Assembly (NCBI GenBank): GCA_014376885.1
Contig: JACMQR010000126.1
Span: 1 to 5,944, forward strand
Direction: 5' to 3'
Source of the DNA: Polaromonas sp.
Lineage (GTDB): Bacteria; Pseudomonadota; Gammaproteobacteria; Burkholderiales; Burkholderiaceae_C
Length of the DNA stretch: 5,944 nt
In this document: positions 5,669 through 5,944 of the stretch, in pieces
How positions within the stretch are numbered: position 1 is the stretch's first letter
Layout of the letters: each line of letters opens with the position of its first letter
Translations under genes and position numbers: made by a program
Notes under the pieces: generated by a model
What the model was told of the DNA's origin: nothing
The model's input: only the letters and a program-made list of their open reading frames with translations
Database searches by the model: none

Positions 5669-5944
5669 ATGGAAATCGCCTTTGTCATTCTCATCCTGTC
5701 CGCAATTTTTGTTGTGCAGAGCATCAAGGTGGTGCCGCAGCAAAATGCCTGGGTGGTCGAGCGCCTGGGTAAATACCTGGGCACCCTGACGCCTGGCCTG
5801 AATTTTTTGATCCCTTTTGTCGACCGGGTTGCCTACAAGCACAGCCTGAAGGAGATTCCGCTCGACGTGCCCAGCCAGGTCTGCATCACCCGGGACAACA
5901 CGCAGTTGCAGGTCGATGGCATTTTGTATTTCCAGGTCACCGAC
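5669..5944 (+). CDS. SPFH/stomatin-like (QmcA/paraslipin-type) membrane protein, N-terminal part, truncated by window edge
   Basis: The 92 visible codons run in frame to the right edge; full-length relatives are about 300 residues. The product starts with one hydrophobic N-terminal anchor (IAFVILILSAIFVVQSI, 3-19). The start of the SPFH domain follows: VVPQQNAWVVERLGKYLGTL (21-40), PGLNFLIPFVDRV (42-54) and the LDVPSQVCITRDNTQLQVDG segment (65-84). These are hallmarks of stomatin/QmcA/paraslipin proteins, which form large oligomeric cages on the membrane and organise microdomains, often with membrane proteases such as FtsH. Its NfeD-like partner is immediately upstream. The C-terminal coiled coil and tail are outside the window, so the exact subfamily is inferred from the N-terminus and the NfeD neighbour. 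Confidence 0.92.
   Translation, partial: MEIAFVILILSAIFVVQSIKVVPQQNAWVVERLGKYLGTLTPGLNFLIPFVDRVAYKHSLKEIPLDVPSQVCITRDNTQLQVDGILYFQVTD

Noticed and set aside
1..5944. A novel defence, mobile or biosynthetic system
   Set aside because: All sizeable coding regions match known housekeeping-type families. There are no transposase, integrase, toxin-antitoxin, CRISPR or phage-like features, and no run of unknown genes.

Overview
The window reads as ordinary chromosomal DNA from a GC-rich betaproteobacterium, most likely a Burkholderiales member of the Comamonadaceae (Polaromonas/Rhodoferax/Acidovorax type). This placement is inferred from protein resemblance and from an AT-rich intergenic segment that looks like a dispersed repeat of that family. 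No taxonomic search was possible.

Layout, left to right. (1) Positions 1-685, minus strand: the N-terminal 228 residues of a YejA-like periplasmic peptide-binding protein of an ABC importer, running off the left edge. (2) A 112-bp divergent intergenic region, then fabI (798-1595, plus), the NADH-dependent enoyl-ACP reductase of fatty acid synthesis, with its Tyr-Tyr-Lys catalytic set intact. (3) An AT-rich 82-bp gap with a good promoter candidate and a small inverted repeat, then an exported ATP-dependent DNA ligase of the Lig E type (1678-2553, plus). Its signal peptide carries an RRxFL twin-arginine-like motif. (4) A convergent gap with a clear intrinsic terminator on the minus strand, serving the next gene. 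(5) A 762-residue PLP-dependent Orn/Lys/Arg decarboxylase (2645-4933, minus). (6) A 242-bp divergent intergenic region with several perfect inverted repeats. (7) An NfeD-like membrane protein (5176-5604, plus), followed after 64 bp by the start of an SPFH/stomatin-like (QmcA-type) protein (5669 to the right edge, plus). These two form a classic membrane-microdomain pair.

The genes are mostly independent housekeeping units and not one pathway: peptide uptake, lipid synthesis, DNA end joining outside the cytoplasm, amino-acid decarboxylation (polyamine synthesis or acid stress), and membrane organisation. Only the NfeD/SPFH pair clearly works together. I found no mobile element, CRISPR array, tRNA or rRNA, and no convincing novel multi-gene system. 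The points most worth a second look are the possible Tat export of the DNA ligase, the mixed substrate signature of the decarboxylase, the inverted-repeat-rich region at 4987-5133, and the AT-rich repeat-like element ahead of the ligase.
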